Part shown: positions 1 to 9,244 of the stretch, in pieces
Numbering within the stretch: the first letter of the stretch is position 1
Layout of the letters: every line of letters begins with the position of its first letter
Source: Bacillus sp. FJAT-26390
Lineage (GTDB): Bacteria > Bacillota > Bacilli > Paenibacillales > Paenibacillaceae
Assembly (NCBI RefSeq): GCF_001682865.1
Contig: NZ_MAQX01000032.1
Location: 614,888 to 678,887 of the forward strand
DNA length: 64,000 nucleotides
Reading direction: 5' to 3'
Notes under the pieces: model-generated
Seen by the model: the letters and a program-made list of their open reading frames with translations, nothing else
What the model was told of the DNA's origin: nothing
Database searches by the model: none
Made by a program: the position numbers and the translations under genes

Positions 1-825
1 CGCTTTTTTGCAGCGAAGCCGGTAGGTTTTACCGTATGCTTTGCCGTAGCGCACGATTTTGCGGAGCATCGATTGATCCTCCAGCAGCGCAAACGGACAA
101 GGGTCGGGAACGGTGTTTACCTCAAGAATCCATGGCTTCAACTGGCGATCCAGCGCTAAATCCAGCCCAATCTCGACGATGCCGGGATAGCTGCGATGCA
201 GCCGCTTGGCCGTGCGGACGCCGAGCTGATCCATTTGCTTCAGCATACCGTTTAGCTTCACCCTATCCGCATAGCTCTTCAGCAAGTATGCCGTAGGGTA
301 TATCGTCCCTCCTTCGCTGCCGTTCGTTACGATTTTGCGCGGATGCGCTACTCTGCCCACAGTGGCGGTTGCTTCCCATCCACCGCGAGGCGCCTGCTGC
401 ACGACAAGCCGAATGTCAAAGGGGCGCCCTTTATGCTTAAGCAGCTGAATCCCCTTTTGCACCAAGTAGGCATTTCCCTTAACCTGGCTTAGAATAGACC
501 GGTACATCGCCTTATAAGTACCGAAGGTTAACCTCATCTCGCCCAGCTGATAGGCATAGCTTCGCGCCGAACGGCCTGCTTCCTTCCCCTCGATTGCCTC
601 TACCTTCATGACACCACGTCCACGCGATCCTCTTGTTGGTTTCACGTAAACCATGCGCCATTTTCCCAGCATCTCCCGCAAACCGCTCTCCGACAAAATT
701 TGCGTCAGCGGCAAATGTTTCTTTATCTCCGCATCATTTTTCAATACTTCCGTCTTCGCCCACTTATCCGGTATATAGCGGCTCAATTTTTTCGCTGACA
801 ACATCGTCTCTCGCTTGCCCCTCAC
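1..825 (-). CDS. YheC/YheD-family ATP-grasp protein, C-terminus cut by window edge
   Basis: An open frame of 275 codons runs off the left edge with no stop. Near its visible end it carries the metal/ATP-binding signature of ATP-grasp enzymes: EIGLDLALD followed by PWILEVNTVPDP, where the acidic residues and the Asn would bind Mg-ATP. The middle part (GNAYLVQKGIQLLKHKGRPFDIRL) is also typical of the YheC/YheD endospore coat-associated family. Those proteins are linked to the spore coat in Bacillus, but their reaction is unknown. I chose the GTG at 825 because GGAGGG lies 5 nt upstream; an in-frame ATG at 804 is the alternative. The gene is divergent from the diaminopropionate operon. The visible end reads ...RLRCKKA and may be close to the true C-terminus. 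Confidence 0.85.
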   Translation of the reverse strand, partial: MRGKRETMLSAKKLSRYIPDKWAKTEVLKNDAEIKKHLPLTQILSESGLREMLGKWRMVYVKPTRGSRGRGVMKVEAIEGKEAGRSARSYAYQLGEMRLTFGTYKAMYRSILSQVKGNAYLVQKGIQLLKHKGRPFDIRLVVQQAPRGGWEATATVGRVAHPRKIVTNGSEGGTIYPTAYLLKSYADRVKLNGMLKQMDQLGVRTAKRLHRSYPGIVEIGLDLALDRQLKPWILEVNTVPDPCPFALLEDQSMLRKIVRYGKAYGKTYRLRCKKA

Positions 826-987
826 CAAATCCCTCCGTTCTTCACTCTATTCCCTATTAGCATACGAACCTTTTGCAAAATGGATGTAGGCCGCTGTCGG
901 CATGCGCAGAACCTGCAAATAAAAGTGACATATGCTTAATTAACGCATTCATCCGAGATGCTCGTCCCATAAGGAGGCTCAACCCGA

Positions 988-2226
988 ATGTCGCCATTAA
1001 CACGAATAGAGCAGCATATTGAACGGATAAGCCAGCTGCACCCGTGGTACACGGATCTTCTTGCGAAGCAGGGGCTTGATCCCCAAACGTGCCAACTCGC
1101 CGAGCTGCCGCTCATCACATCAGACATTTTGGAGAAACATTATTTCACCAACAAGGCTAGAACAGAAGCCGATTTGTCCGTTTACCGAACCTCCGGCACA
1201 TCAACAGGCATCCGCAAGGCCATTTATTATTCGCCAGAAGACGATGAGTGCTATATCGAAGCGAAAACCGCTTGCTTTCGGGAATGGCTGGCAGCCACCC
1301 GCACGACGGAGCAGCAGCCAGCTGCAATACACAAAGCATTAGCGGACATGGGTACCGGACATGCGGCCAATACGGCTATGTTGATCTTTGATCGGCTTGG
1401 CTTGCAGGCGGATTCGATCTCCTTTGCCCTGCCCATTGAAGAGCACATCGCTAAGCTTGCATCCACCCGCCCAGAGCTGCTTTATACGATGCCGTCGATT
1501 TTGGATGCGATCGCCGCACATTCACGCAACCCCCGGGATTACGGCATCAAAAGAATTATTCTCGTCGGCGAAATCGCGCCGCCGCACTGGCAGTCCAATA
1601 TGGCGGATCGCTTCGGAATCGAGCCGCATCACATCCTCGATACGTACGGCTCGATTGAGATTGGCGCCATCGCCTCCTATTCACACTCGCACGACTTATA
1701 TATCATTGCGGACGGCATACATGCCGAGGCGTTGCCTGCGGAGCAGATCGATGAGCGATTTGAGCCTCTTCAGCAAAACGAAGCCGTGCTCGTATTGACC
1801 TCCTATGTGCGCACGCTCTTCCCAGCTATTCGCTACGTCACCTACGACGTCGTCCGGGATTTCCAAAGTATCGCCATTGACGGTCGCGAGAGGCAAGGCT
1901 TCAGCTGTATTTCGAAGCGAATCGGCACGGATTTGAAGCATGGAGAAAAAATTAGCTTATACGACATCGAAAGCGTTGTTCACGAGTTCGTGAGCGATGC
2001 TGCGCTTCGCGTAAGCCTTCGCCACAACAAGCTGGCCATTCATATTCAAAGTAAATCATTGAGCGATGAGATGCTTGTTCATATTCAGCATGCCATCGAG
2101 CATAAGGTTGGTGAGATCGGACAAATGATTCAAAATCGGATGCTGGATAGCATTACGGTAACGCGCGCAGCTGATGACGAACAGCTAGAGCGCGGGGCGG
2201 TGAAAGCAAAAAAATTGTATTTTTGA
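988..2226 (+). CDS. PaaK/CoF-synthetase-like adenylate-forming ligase
   Basis: This 412-residue protein resembles the phenylacetate-CoA ligase (PaaK) / F390-synthetase branch of the adenylate-forming superfamily. The phosphate-binding loop YRTSGTSTG is near residues 67-75, and a DTYGSIEIG segment near 220 fits the A5 region of the fold. The C-terminus ends with KAKKLYF after a small lysine-containing domain. Such enzymes activate a carboxylate with ATP and pass it to CoA or an amine. The start ATG has AAGGAGG about 11 nt upstream. It is the first gene of a tight operon with SbnA-like and SbnB-like genes (14 nt and about 24 nt spacing). I infer that it activates, or conjugates something to, the 2,3-diaminopropionate made by those two enzymes. 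The substrate cannot be read from the sequence. Confidence 0.8.
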   Translation: MSPLTRIEQHIERISQLHPWYTDLLAKQGLDPQTCQLAELPLITSDILEKHYFTNKARTEADLSVYRTSGTSTGIRKAIYYSPEDDECYIEAKTACFREWLAATRTTEQQPAAIHKALADMGTGHAANTAMLIFDRLGLQADSISFALPIEEHIAKLASTRPELLYTMPSILDAIAAHSRNPRDYGIKRIILVGEIAPPHWQSNMADRFGIEPHHILDTYGSIEIGAIASYSHSHDLYIIADGIHAEALPAEQIDERFEPLQQNEAVLVLTSYVRTLFPAIRYVTYDVVRDFQSIAIDGRERQGFSCISKRIGTDLKHGEKISLYDIESVVHEFVSDAALRVSLRHNKLAIHIQSKSLSDEMLVHIQHAIEHKVGEIGQMIQNRMLDSITVTRAADDEQLERGAVKAKKLYF

Positions 2227-2240
2227 GGGGTGCATAGCCT

Positions 2241-3212
2241 ATGGGGAAAAATCTGTTGTCCATTATCGGGAATACGCCGCTCATTCATCTGTCGAAGCTG
2301 TTTGCGAATGACCGCGGCATTCAAGTATATGGCAAGCTCGAATTGCTCAACCCGGGAGGCAGCTCAAAGGATCGATCCGCCGCGCGCATCATTAACGAAG
2401 CATGGGACGAAGGCTTGATCGGACCCGGCTCCGTCATCATCGAATCCAGCTCCGGCAATATGGCCATTAGCCTCGCTGCCATCTGTTCCTATCTGGGCAT
2501 GAAGTTCATTAGCGTCATTGATCCGAAAACAACGCAGCAGAACATTCGTATTATGCGCGCCTACGGCGCCCATATTGAGCTGGTTGACAAGGCGGACCCC
2601 GAAACGGGAGAATTTTTGCCTGCTAGGCTTAACCGGGTGCAGCAGCTTGTCGCAAGCACGCCGAGCAGCTTTTGGCCGAATCAGTATGCGAATAAAAACA
2701 ACCATTTGTCCCATTCCGAGGGAACGATGCGCGAAGTGATGGAGGAGCTGGGTCATGTCGATTACATAGTTGGCGGTGTCAGCACCTGCGGCACGATGCT
2801 CGGCTGTGCTAATTATGCGCGTGATCGTAAGCTTCCTACCAAAATCGTCGCGGTTGATGCAAAGGGGAGCGTTATTTTCGGAGGAGCGAACGGCACTCGG
2901 CGTTTTCCGGGCCTTGGCGCAGGCATTGTCCCTCCTTTTGGCCAAACGAAATTTATGGATCAAGCCCTATTGGTAGCCGATCTCGATATGGTCGCCGGCT
3001 GCAGGCTGCTCGCTGCGAAGGAATCGATTTTAGCCGGCCCCTCCTCTGGCGCGGTTATCCATGCCTTGAAGTCGATCGAGAGCGAGCTGCCGAATGACGC
3101 GGTCTGTGTCGTTATTTTGCATGATCGCGGAGAGCGTTATATGGATACTGTATTTAGCGATGAATGGGTAGCGCAGCAGTTCGGAGGGTTTAGCTTTACA
3201 ACAGACGCATAG
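2241..3212 (+). CDS. sbnA: SbnA-like N-(2-amino-2-carboxyethyl)-L-glutamate synthase (PLP, cysteine synthase fold)
   Basis: This 323-residue fold-type II PLP enzyme belongs to the cysteine synthase family. The PLP lysine lies in GGSSKDRSA (about residues 37-45), followed by the substrate loop SSSGNMAIS (about 76-84); VGGVSTCGTMLGC supplies the phosphate-binding glycine loop. In staphyloferrin B biosynthesis SbnA condenses O-phospho-L-serine with L-glutamate to give ACEGA, which SbnB oxidises to L-2,3-diaminopropionate. The immediately following SbnB homologue makes this assignment much stronger than plain cysteine synthase. The start ATG follows GAGGGG by a short spacer that overlaps the end of the ligase gene region. 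Confidence 0.87.
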   Translation: MGKNLLSIIGNTPLIHLSKLFANDRGIQVYGKLELLNPGGSSKDRSAARIINEAWDEGLIGPGSVIIESSSGNMAISLAAICSYLGMKFISVIDPKTTQQNIRIMRAYGAHIELVDKADPETGEFLPARLNRVQQLVASTPSSFWPNQYANKNNHLSHSEGTMREVMEELGHVDYIVGGVSTCGTMLGCANYARDRKLPTKIVAVDAKGSVIFGGANGTRRFPGLGAGIVPPFGQTKFMDQALLVADLDMVAGCRLLAAKESILAGPSSGAVIHALKSIESELPNDAVCVVILHDRGERYMDTVFSDEWVAQQFGGFSFTTDA

Positions 3213-3236
3213 CTTCAACATTCGATAACCGAAAGG

Positions 3237-4229
3237 ATGATGTCCGTGTTATATCTCGGAGATCGGCATATTCGCACGATCGGCTTGCACTGGGGAGAGC
3301 TTGTGGACAGCATAGAGGCTGCGGTGCGAATTATGGATTCCGGCGACTATGCGCAGCCGATCAAGCCTTATTTGCGTTACCGGAATGCCGCGAATCGAAT
3401 CATTGCCATGCCCGCTTACATCGGCGGCGCCGTGCAGACAGCCGGCATCAAATGGATTGCCAGCTTCCCTGGCAATATCGACGCCGGTTTGCCTCGCGCG
3501 CACAGCGTTACGCTGCTGAACGATGCGAATACGGGCATTCCATATGCCATGCTTGGCACACCTCTGCCAAGCGCCGCCCGAACCGCGGCGGTCAGCGGCT
3601 TGCTTATCCGCCATTATCTTAAGGCGCATGGAGCAGAGAGACGCTTTAAGCTTGGCATTATCGGCTTCGGACCCGTAGGCAGGCTTCATTACGACATGTG
3701 CTGCCAGCTGTTTGGGGAGCACTTGGAGAATGTGCAAATTTACGATATAAGGGGATGTGAGCCGGACAGCCCTGAGCTCGCGAATATAGACGAAGATATG
3801 CGCAGCCGCACACGGATCGCGAGCAGCTGGGACACATTATATAACGAGTGTGATCTCATTATTACTTGTACGGTGAGCAAGCAGCGCTATATCGATCTCC
3901 CTCCGGCAGCGGGCAGCCTTCTGCTTGATGTATCCCTGAGGGATTATACAACGGCGGCCATAAGCGGTATCCATACGATTGTTGTCGATGATTGGGACGA
4001 AGTTTGCCGCGAAAATACCGACATCGAGCTGCTGCATCTTGAACGCGGACTTAGCAAAGCACAGACCATCTCATTAGCCGATGCCGTATGCCGCGGAGCA
4101 TTGGCGGATTTCGCCGATGCGGAGCCCGTATTATTTTGCCCGATGGGTATGGCGGTGTTCGATATGGCGATCGCGGATTATTTTGTAGGGCGCGCAAAAG
4201 CTCTTGGCATAGGCATGCAGCTCAAATAA
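3237..4229 (+). CDS. sbnB: SbnB-like N-[(2S)-2-amino-2-carboxyethyl]-L-glutamate dehydrogenase
   Basis: This protein of about 330 residues belongs to the ornithine cyclodeaminase / mu-crystallin family. An NAD-binding Rossmann motif, GIIGFGPVGRLHYD, sits near residues 140-153, and KWIASFPGN near 70 is the conserved substrate-side segment. SbnB oxidatively hydrolyses ACEGA to L-2,3-diaminopropionate, 2-oxoglutarate and NADH. It is the last gene of the ligase-SbnA-SbnB operon. The start is uncertain: ATG codons at 3237 and 3240 lie almost on the GAAAGG ribosome site, while GTG at 3246 has a 9-nt spacer and would give the usual MLYLG start. No clear terminator was seen between this gene and the convergent response regulator gene. 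Confidence 0.87.
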   Translation: MMSVLYLGDRHIRTIGLHWGELVDSIEAAVRIMDSGDYAQPIKPYLRYRNAANRIIAMPAYIGGAVQTAGIKWIASFPGNIDAGLPRAHSVTLLNDANTGIPYAMLGTPLPSAARTAAVSGLLIRHYLKAHGAERRFKLGIIGFGPVGRLHYDMCCQLFGEHLENVQIYDIRGCEPDSPELANIDEDMRSRTRIASSWDTLYNECDLIITCTVSKQRYIDLPPAAGSLLLDVSLRDYTTAAISGIHTIVVDDWDEVCRENTDIELLHLERGLSKAQTISLADAVCRGALADFADAEPVLFCPMGMAVFDMAIADYFVGRAKALGIGMQLK

Positions 4230-4276
4230 CACGCCAACCTGCAGAAGCAGCTTCTCCGCCGCCATTCCCAACCTGC

Positions 4277-5446
4277 TTATAAGCTTTTTTTCACCAGCCG
4301 ATACTGGCTCGGGGTACTTTCGTGATATTTCCGAAACACCTGCGTGAAATGCCGGACATCGGGGTAACCAACAAGCTCGCCAACCCGCGTCACGCTCATA
4401 TCCGGAGCGGCAAGCAGCTCCTTCGCCCGCTCCATCCGAAGCTGGGTCACATATTCCTTGTAGCCGTTGCCCGTCTTTTGCTTAAACAGCTTGCTAAAAT
4501 AGACCGGGTTTAAAAACACGACGGAAGCAACGATTTCAAGCGATAAGTTTTCTTTAAAGTTGCTGCGAATATATTGAAGGGCGATGTCGATGACATCATT
4601 TTTATTTTCGGACGGAGGGGCGGTCTCAGGCGCGTTACCCGCGGTGTGGAGCTTGCGAATCTCACTTGGAATCGCATAAAAATCCGATAGCAGCGGACTC
4701 GTATAGAACTGATAAGCGACCTTCAAATAGCGCGTCAAATGCTCGTTAGCGCCTGCCGTGAATGCGTCGGGAGTAAGGCCTTCGCGCAGCATGACGACAC
4801 CCGTCAGGAAGTCGCCCTCAAGGCTTAAGATGAACCCTTTGCCGCTCAAGCCCAAATATTCCGACATGACGTTCTCGACGATAAAATTATGAAGCGTCAG
4901 CTCTACGCTGCTTGCAAGCCTGACCGTAATCAGATGAAAATGCTCGTATTCATCCTTAATGGCGGTGAGATCGAAGCGCCCAATATCAAGCCCCCAGATC
5001 CATCTCCTAAACACAGCCTCCCGCAAATATTTTAAATTCAGCTCAAATAAACCGGCATCCGGTGTCTGTCGTTTCTCGACATCATATTCAGCTTCAAGCG
5101 CCGCAATGGCTTCAATGATCTGATCCTTGCCGATCGGCTTTAATATATAATCGCGCGCTCCGAGGCGGAGCGCTTCTTGGGCGTAAGCAAATTCGGAATG
5201 GGCCGTCACGACAATCCACTTCGTATAAGCGTGCGAGCCTCGGACATGCTTAAGCAGCTCCAGTCCGTTCATGCCAGGCATCATGATATCGAGAAAAACG
5301 ACTTGAACCCGGGCCTGCTGCAGCACCTGAAGCGCCTCCGATGCAGAAGCGGCCGTGCTTACTTCCATTTGCGGGAATGCATTTACGACCGTTCGTCTAA
5401 TCCCTTCCCGAATCGCCCTTTCATCGTCGACCACTAATACATTCAC
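4277..5446 (-). CDS. YesN-like response regulator with AraC-type DNA-binding domain
   Basis: A CheY-like receiver fills residues 1-120: acidic pocket VVDDE, phospho-acceptor Asp in VVFLDIMMPGMNG, and Lys in DYILKPIGKD. A variable middle region follows, then two AraC helix-turn-helix units at the C-terminus (VVFLNPVYFSKLFKQKTG and GYPDVRHFTQVFRKYHESTPSQY). At about 389 residues it is shorter than many YesN proteins, which exceed 500. I prefer the GTG at 5446 because GGAGGG ends 6 nt before it; the ATG at 5467 lies upstream of that site. The cognate kinase gene ends 27 nt upstream. The pair follows a sugar ABC importer in the same direction and probably activates it. Confidence 0.88.
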   Translation of the reverse strand: MNVLVVDDERAIREGIRRTVVNAFPQMEVSTAASASEALQVLQQARVQVVFLDIMMPGMNGLELLKHVRGSHAYTKWIVVTAHSEFAYAQEALRLGARDYILKPIGKDQIIEAIAALEAEYDVEKRQTPDAGLFELNLKYLREAVFRRWIWGLDIGRFDLTAIKDEYEHFHLITVRLASSVELTLHNFIVENVMSEYLGLSGKGFILSLEGDFLTGVVMLREGLTPDAFTAGANEHLTRYLKVAYQFYTSPLLSDFYAIPSEIRKLHTAGNAPETAPPSENKNDVIDIALQYIRSNFKENLSLEIVASVVFLNPVYFSKLFKQKTGNGYKEYVTQLRMERAKELLAAPDMSVTRVGELVGYPDVRHFTQVFRKYHESTPSQYRLVKKSL

Positions 5447-5473
5447 ATAAGTCCCTCCGTTTCGCACAGCCGT

Positions 5474-7297
5474 TTAAGGCTGCGGCTTTAATACGGGAAG
5501 CATCACGGTGACCGTCGTTCCGCTATTCTCTTCACTCTGTATTTGAATGCCATAACCAATGCCATATTCCAGCACAAGCCGCCTATGCACGTTTACAAAA
5601 CCCGTGCCCGAACGCAGCGAATCCCCATAAACCTGCGGCTCGGCGCTATGCGCACGCATCTCTTCCTCCAGCTGGCTCCAGTCCAGCCGCTCCGCATGTC
5701 TCAGCGATTGCCGAAGCTCCTCCAGCTTCTCCTTGGTCATCCCTTTGCCGTTATCTCTGATATGGATATACAACACCTGACCCTCTTCGGAGGTCATGAT
5801 CTGAATGAGCCCCTCCGCCTCGCGCTGCGTCAAGCCGTGAATAACGGCATTTTCAATCAGCGGCTGGAGAGTCATTTTGGGCAAAAGCGTCTGCAGCCAT
5901 TGCTCGTCTTTATTGATGTCTACCCGTATCCGGCCATCGGAGCGCGCTTGTATGATCGTCAGATAATGATTGATCTGATCAAGCTCCTCCTTCAAGCTGA
6001 CGAGCGAGCTCCGCCAGTCGCTGCTATATCTGAACATCCGCGATAAAGAAAGAACCAAATTCGCAGGCTTGTCATTGCCCTGTTCATCCAGCAGCCAATA
6101 GATCATATCAAGCGTATTGTACAAAAAATGCGGATTCACCTGCGATTGCAGGGCATGAATTTCTGAGTTTTTCTCGCTTGCCGCCGCCAATTTCACACGC
6201 TCCACAAGCTGATTAATTTCGGTAATCATCCGGTTGAAATGCTCGTTCAAATAATTGAATTCATCATAGGATCGCATCGAAACCAGATTGGTGCTCAAAT
6301 TCCCGCGCTCGACTCGCCTCATTTCCTGCACGATCGACTTGATCGGTCTCGAAATCGATCTCGATAGAAAGGCAGCCAGCATAATCGCTAGTAACACGAG
6401 CGAAGAGGTCACGATAATAAAATAACGGTTCACTTCTGCCCGCTCGACCATCGTTACAGGCTTAGGCGTAATGCTCAGAAGCTTCCAGCCGAGCTTCTGA
6501 TCCCGCGCCGTTACGATCAAACGGCTGGAATCACTGCTGTCCGTCGCCTCATCAAGAAACGAATAACGCGCCAAATCCGATAATGTCGGAGCAGCTTCCT
6601 TATTGGGACCTGAGGATACGAGCAATCTGTTCGTCTCTGAATAAACGTACGAGCGGCTATCCGGTTTGATCGTCAGATTGTTCATCGAAGAAATGAACGA
6701 TTTGGGATCGGCTTCAATAAGGAGAACGCCTAACTCTCGCGTTGTAGACAGATTGGTCATGACTCTGCCGAACACAAATACGGCATCATCCCTGACTGTC
6801 AGCGTCTCCTCCAGCATGCCGCCCCATACCATCGCTCCGTCCGAGCCTTCTAATTGCCGATACCACTCATTTTTCAAAAAACCACGATTTAACGCATGTG
6901 TTGTCGTCTCGTAGCTGTACACATTGCCGTTTCTCGTAATGACGTGAATCCCCTTCACATCGTTATAGCTGTACAGAATGGAGCCTAAAGCGCTCATCAT
7001 CTCCAGCTCTTTGTTGAACTGCAAATTAGGATCCGTCTCTTCCTTCGACAGCAGGCGCTGAATTTCCACATTGCCGATAATCGACTTCGTGAGGCTGTCG
7101 TACCCTTTCGTAAGAAGCGTGAAATTGTCCATCGCCTGCGAGACGTTTCGCTGCGCGGCCTCGCCGACACGCATATCGATTTGCTTCGTCGTGTAATGAT
7201 AGAACACGCCGGTCACTCCGCTAAGAAGAACGAGAGTAGACAGCAATATCCAGAGCAGCAGCCGCGCGCCGAACGAGTTGAGCCTTAGCCTTTTCAA
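5474..7297 (-). CDS. YesM-like sensor histidine kinase
   Basis: Membrane sensor of about 607 residues. A transmembrane helix near the N-terminus (LLLWILLSTLVLLSGVTGVF) is followed by a Cache-like extracellular domain of about 240 residues and a second helix (FIIVTSSLVLLAIMLAAFL). Next come a HAMP domain, the LytS/YesM-type His-kinase box (LQSQVNPHFLYNTLD, with the phospho-accepting His) and an ATPase domain with N-box PLIENAVIHGL and G-boxes DNGKGM and GTGFVN. It should sense an extracytoplasmic sugar-related signal, perhaps through the binding protein encoded upstream, and phosphorylate the downstream AraC-type regulator. TTG at 7297 has AGGGGGT 6 nt upstream; an in-frame ATG at 7318 is the alternative start. 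Confidence 0.9.
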   Translation of the reverse strand: MKRLRLNSFGARLLLWILLSTLVLLSGVTGVFYHYTTKQIDMRVGEAAQRNVSQAMDNFTLLTKGYDSLTKSIIGNVEIQRLLSKEETDPNLQFNKELEMMSALGSILYSYNDVKGIHVITRNGNVYSYETTTHALNRGFLKNEWYRQLEGSDGAMVWGGMLEETLTVRDDAVFVFGRVMTNLSTTRELGVLLIEADPKSFISSMNNLTIKPDSRSYVYSETNRLLVSSGPNKEAAPTLSDLARYSFLDEATDSSDSSRLIVTARDQKLGWKLLSITPKPVTMVERAEVNRYFIIVTSSLVLLAIMLAAFLSRSISRPIKSIVQEMRRVERGNLSTNLVSMRSYDEFNYLNEHFNRMITEINQLVERVKLAAASEKNSEIHALQSQVNPHFLYNTLDMIYWLLDEQGNDKPANLVLSLSRMFRYSSDWRSSLVSLKEELDQINHYLTIIQARSDGRIRVDINKDEQWLQTLLPKMTLQPLIENAVIHGLTQREAEGLIQIMTSEEGQVLYIHIRDNGKGMTKEKLEELRQSLRHAERLDWSQLEEEMRAHSAEPQVYGDSLRSGTGFVNVHRRLVLEYGIGYGIQIQSEENSGTTVTVMLPVLKPQP

Positions 7298-7369
7298 AAA
7301 CGTACCCCCTACAAACATTCCAATCTCTCAAACGCAAAAAGGCTGTCACCAGCCTTTCCTTGCATCCGC

Positions 7370-8260
7370 TTAGCCTTTAACCGCGCCAGCAACCATGCCC
7401 TTCGTAATCTTCTCCGATAGTATGAAATAAACGATGATGACGGGCAGCGCGCCCAGTACAAGGAAAGCGCCGATTGCGCCGAAATTCGCCGTATATTGGC
7501 CAACGAAGCTATTGAGTCCAAACGGCAGCGTTTTGAGCGAGTCAGAGGATAGGAATGTTGCTGCGATAATATATTCGTTCCAAATGGATATAAACGTCAG
7601 AATCGTGACCGTCATGATCGGCGGCACCATAATAGGAAGGATAATGCTAAAAAAAGTTCTATAAATCGATGCTCCATCGATCATAGAGGATTCTTCGATT
7701 TCATGCGGAATGCCTTTTAGAAATCCCGATAAAATAAATACGGCAATCGGAATCGAGAAGGCGACATAAGGAATGATGATCGACAAATGCGTGTTGAGCA
7801 GATGCATGTTTTTGAAAATAATCATTAACGGCAGCAGCGTCGACTGAATCGGAATCATGATCCCGACCATGAACAGAAGCAAAATAGTGCTTCCGTAACG
7901 CCATCTGAACCTCGTGATCGCATACGATACCATTCCGCTGAACACCAGCGTTAAGATGAGCGTCGTTCCCGTTACGATAATGCTATTTCCAACATACTTC
8001 ATATAATTGCCGGAAGTAAAGGCTTCTGTGTAATTGTTCCACTGCAGCGATTTCGGGAGCGCAAAAAATTGCCCCGACATGATCTCGCTATTGGTCTTAA
8101 AGGAATATAACAGGAGCCAGATGAGCGGGTAAAGCTGCGTGACAGCTAGTATCCCCATGAACACCCATGCTCCGGCTCGTCTGAATTTGCGGGTATCGAA
8201 GCTCTCTGTTTTTGTAGACGGTGATTTCGTAACCTTTTTGCTTGCTGCTTCTGTAATCAT
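7370..8260 (-). CDS. Sugar ABC transporter permease, MalG type (CUT1)
   Basis: Inner-membrane permease of 296 residues with six predicted helices. The binding-protein-dependent transport EAA loop reads EIEESSMIDGASIYRTFFSIILPIM. The N-terminus is a short basic cytoplasmic tail (MITEAASKKVTKSPSTKTE) before helix 1. It pairs with the MalF-type permease just upstream (18 nt gap) and with the lipoprotein binding protein to import a carbohydrate. No ATPase gene is present; CUT1 systems of this group often share an MsmK/MalK-type ATPase encoded elsewhere. GGGAG lies ahead of the ATG. The sensor kinase gene follows in the same direction. Confidence 0.92.
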   Translation of the reverse strand: MITEAASKKVTKSPSTKTESFDTRKFRRAGAWVFMGILAVTQLYPLIWLLLYSFKTNSEIMSGQFFALPKSLQWNNYTEAFTSGNYMKYVGNSIIVTGTTLILTLVFSGMVSYAITRFRWRYGSTILLLFMVGIMIPIQSTLLPLMIIFKNMHLLNTHLSIIIPYVAFSIPIAVFILSGFLKGIPHEIEESSMIDGASIYRTFFSIILPIMVPPIMTVTILTFISIWNEYIIAATFLSSDSLKTLPFGLNSFVGQYTANFGAIGAFLVLGALPVIIVYFILSEKITKGMVAGAVKG

Positions 8261-8278
8261 CTCTCGTAGCTCCCTTCC

Positions 8279-9172
8279 CTAAGAGGCGGCCTCTTCTGCA
8301 CGCTTGAACAGCAGGTTCAACACAACCGTCATCACTAAGCAGAAAATGACAAGGAACGTTGAGATGGCGCTGCCGTATCCATATTTGAATGAATTGAACG
8401 TCATATAGTACATATGCGTCGATATGACTTCTGTCGTATTGGCCGGTCCGCCGCCTGTCATGACGACGATCAGATCAAATGCCTTTAACGATCCGATGAC
8501 GGCAAGCACGACGGAAATTTTGATCACCGGGGCTAGCAAGGGAAGCGTAATATAGCGATCCGCCTTGAAGCCTTCCGCGCCGTCTATGCTCGCTGCCTCG
8601 TAGAGATCCGTCGAAATATTTTGAACCCCCGTAAATTGAATCAGAACGTGATAGCCGATATACTGCCAGAAAATAACGAAGCACAGTGCAAAAATCGCGA
8701 TGTCGGTATCCGCCAGCCAGGTTCTGGTCCAAGATTGCAGTCCCGCAGCATCAAGCAGTTGATTCAGCATTCCGCCAAGCGAAGCTGGATTATAGATCGC
8801 TTTCCAGAGCTGGCCGATGACCACTACCGATAAAATAACCGGCAAAAAGTAGCTGGACACTAAAAAATTCGGTTTTTTGACGTAACGGCTCAGCAGCACA
8901 GCTACCAGTATGGCAATCGGGATTTGCGCAAGCGAGAACAACGAGATATAAAGCGTTCTTAGCACAGCCGGCCAAAAAATCGTATCTTTCGTAAACAACA
9001 CTTGATAGTTATCAAGCCCAACGAACGTTTTCTCTCCCATCCCGGCCCATTCCACAAAGGAATAGTAGACCGATACGAGAATGGGCGCAAAAACAAAAGC
9101 CAAATAAAATAATAAACAGGGAAGAACGAAGACGGCTAACGTTCCTTTGCCTACTCTCAACACACCGTTCAC
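8279..9172 (-). CDS. Sugar ABC transporter permease, MalF type (CUT1)
   Basis: Inner-membrane permease of 297 residues with six predicted helices. The EAA loop, YEAASIDGAEGFKADRYITLPLLAP, is the contact point for the ATPase. The start is GTG at 9172, 7 nt after AGGAGGG; the overlapping ATG is in another frame. It lies between the binding protein gene (72 nt upstream) and the MalG-type permease gene (18 nt downstream). The substrate cannot be read from the permease. Confidence 0.92.
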   Translation of the reverse strand: MNGVLRVGKGTLAVFVLPCLLFYLAFVFAPILVSVYYSFVEWAGMGEKTFVGLDNYQVLFTKDTIFWPAVLRTLYISLFSLAQIPIAILVAVLLSRYVKKPNFLVSSYFLPVILSVVVIGQLWKAIYNPASLGGMLNQLLDAAGLQSWTRTWLADTDIAIFALCFVIFWQYIGYHVLIQFTGVQNISTDLYEAASIDGAEGFKADRYITLPLLAPVIKISVVLAVIGSLKAFDLIVVMTGGGPANTTEVISTHMYYMTFNSFKYGYGSAISTFLVIFCLVMTVVLNLLFKRAEEAAS

Positions 9173-9244
9173 ATGAATTCCCTCCTATGCTCTGCTAGAA
9201 CCTGCAAAGGGAACCACCCGGCTCCCTTTGCAGCATCCATTTTT

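Noticed and set aside
826..987. Fur box or riboswitch before the diaminopropionate operon
   Set aside because: I looked for GATAATGATAATCATTATC-like dyads and for known riboswitch cores and found none, so iron control of this operon is not supported.
2364..2963. 199-codon frame antisense to the SbnA-like gene
   Set aside because: Shadow of a well-supported coding region; its composition is unlike a real protein.
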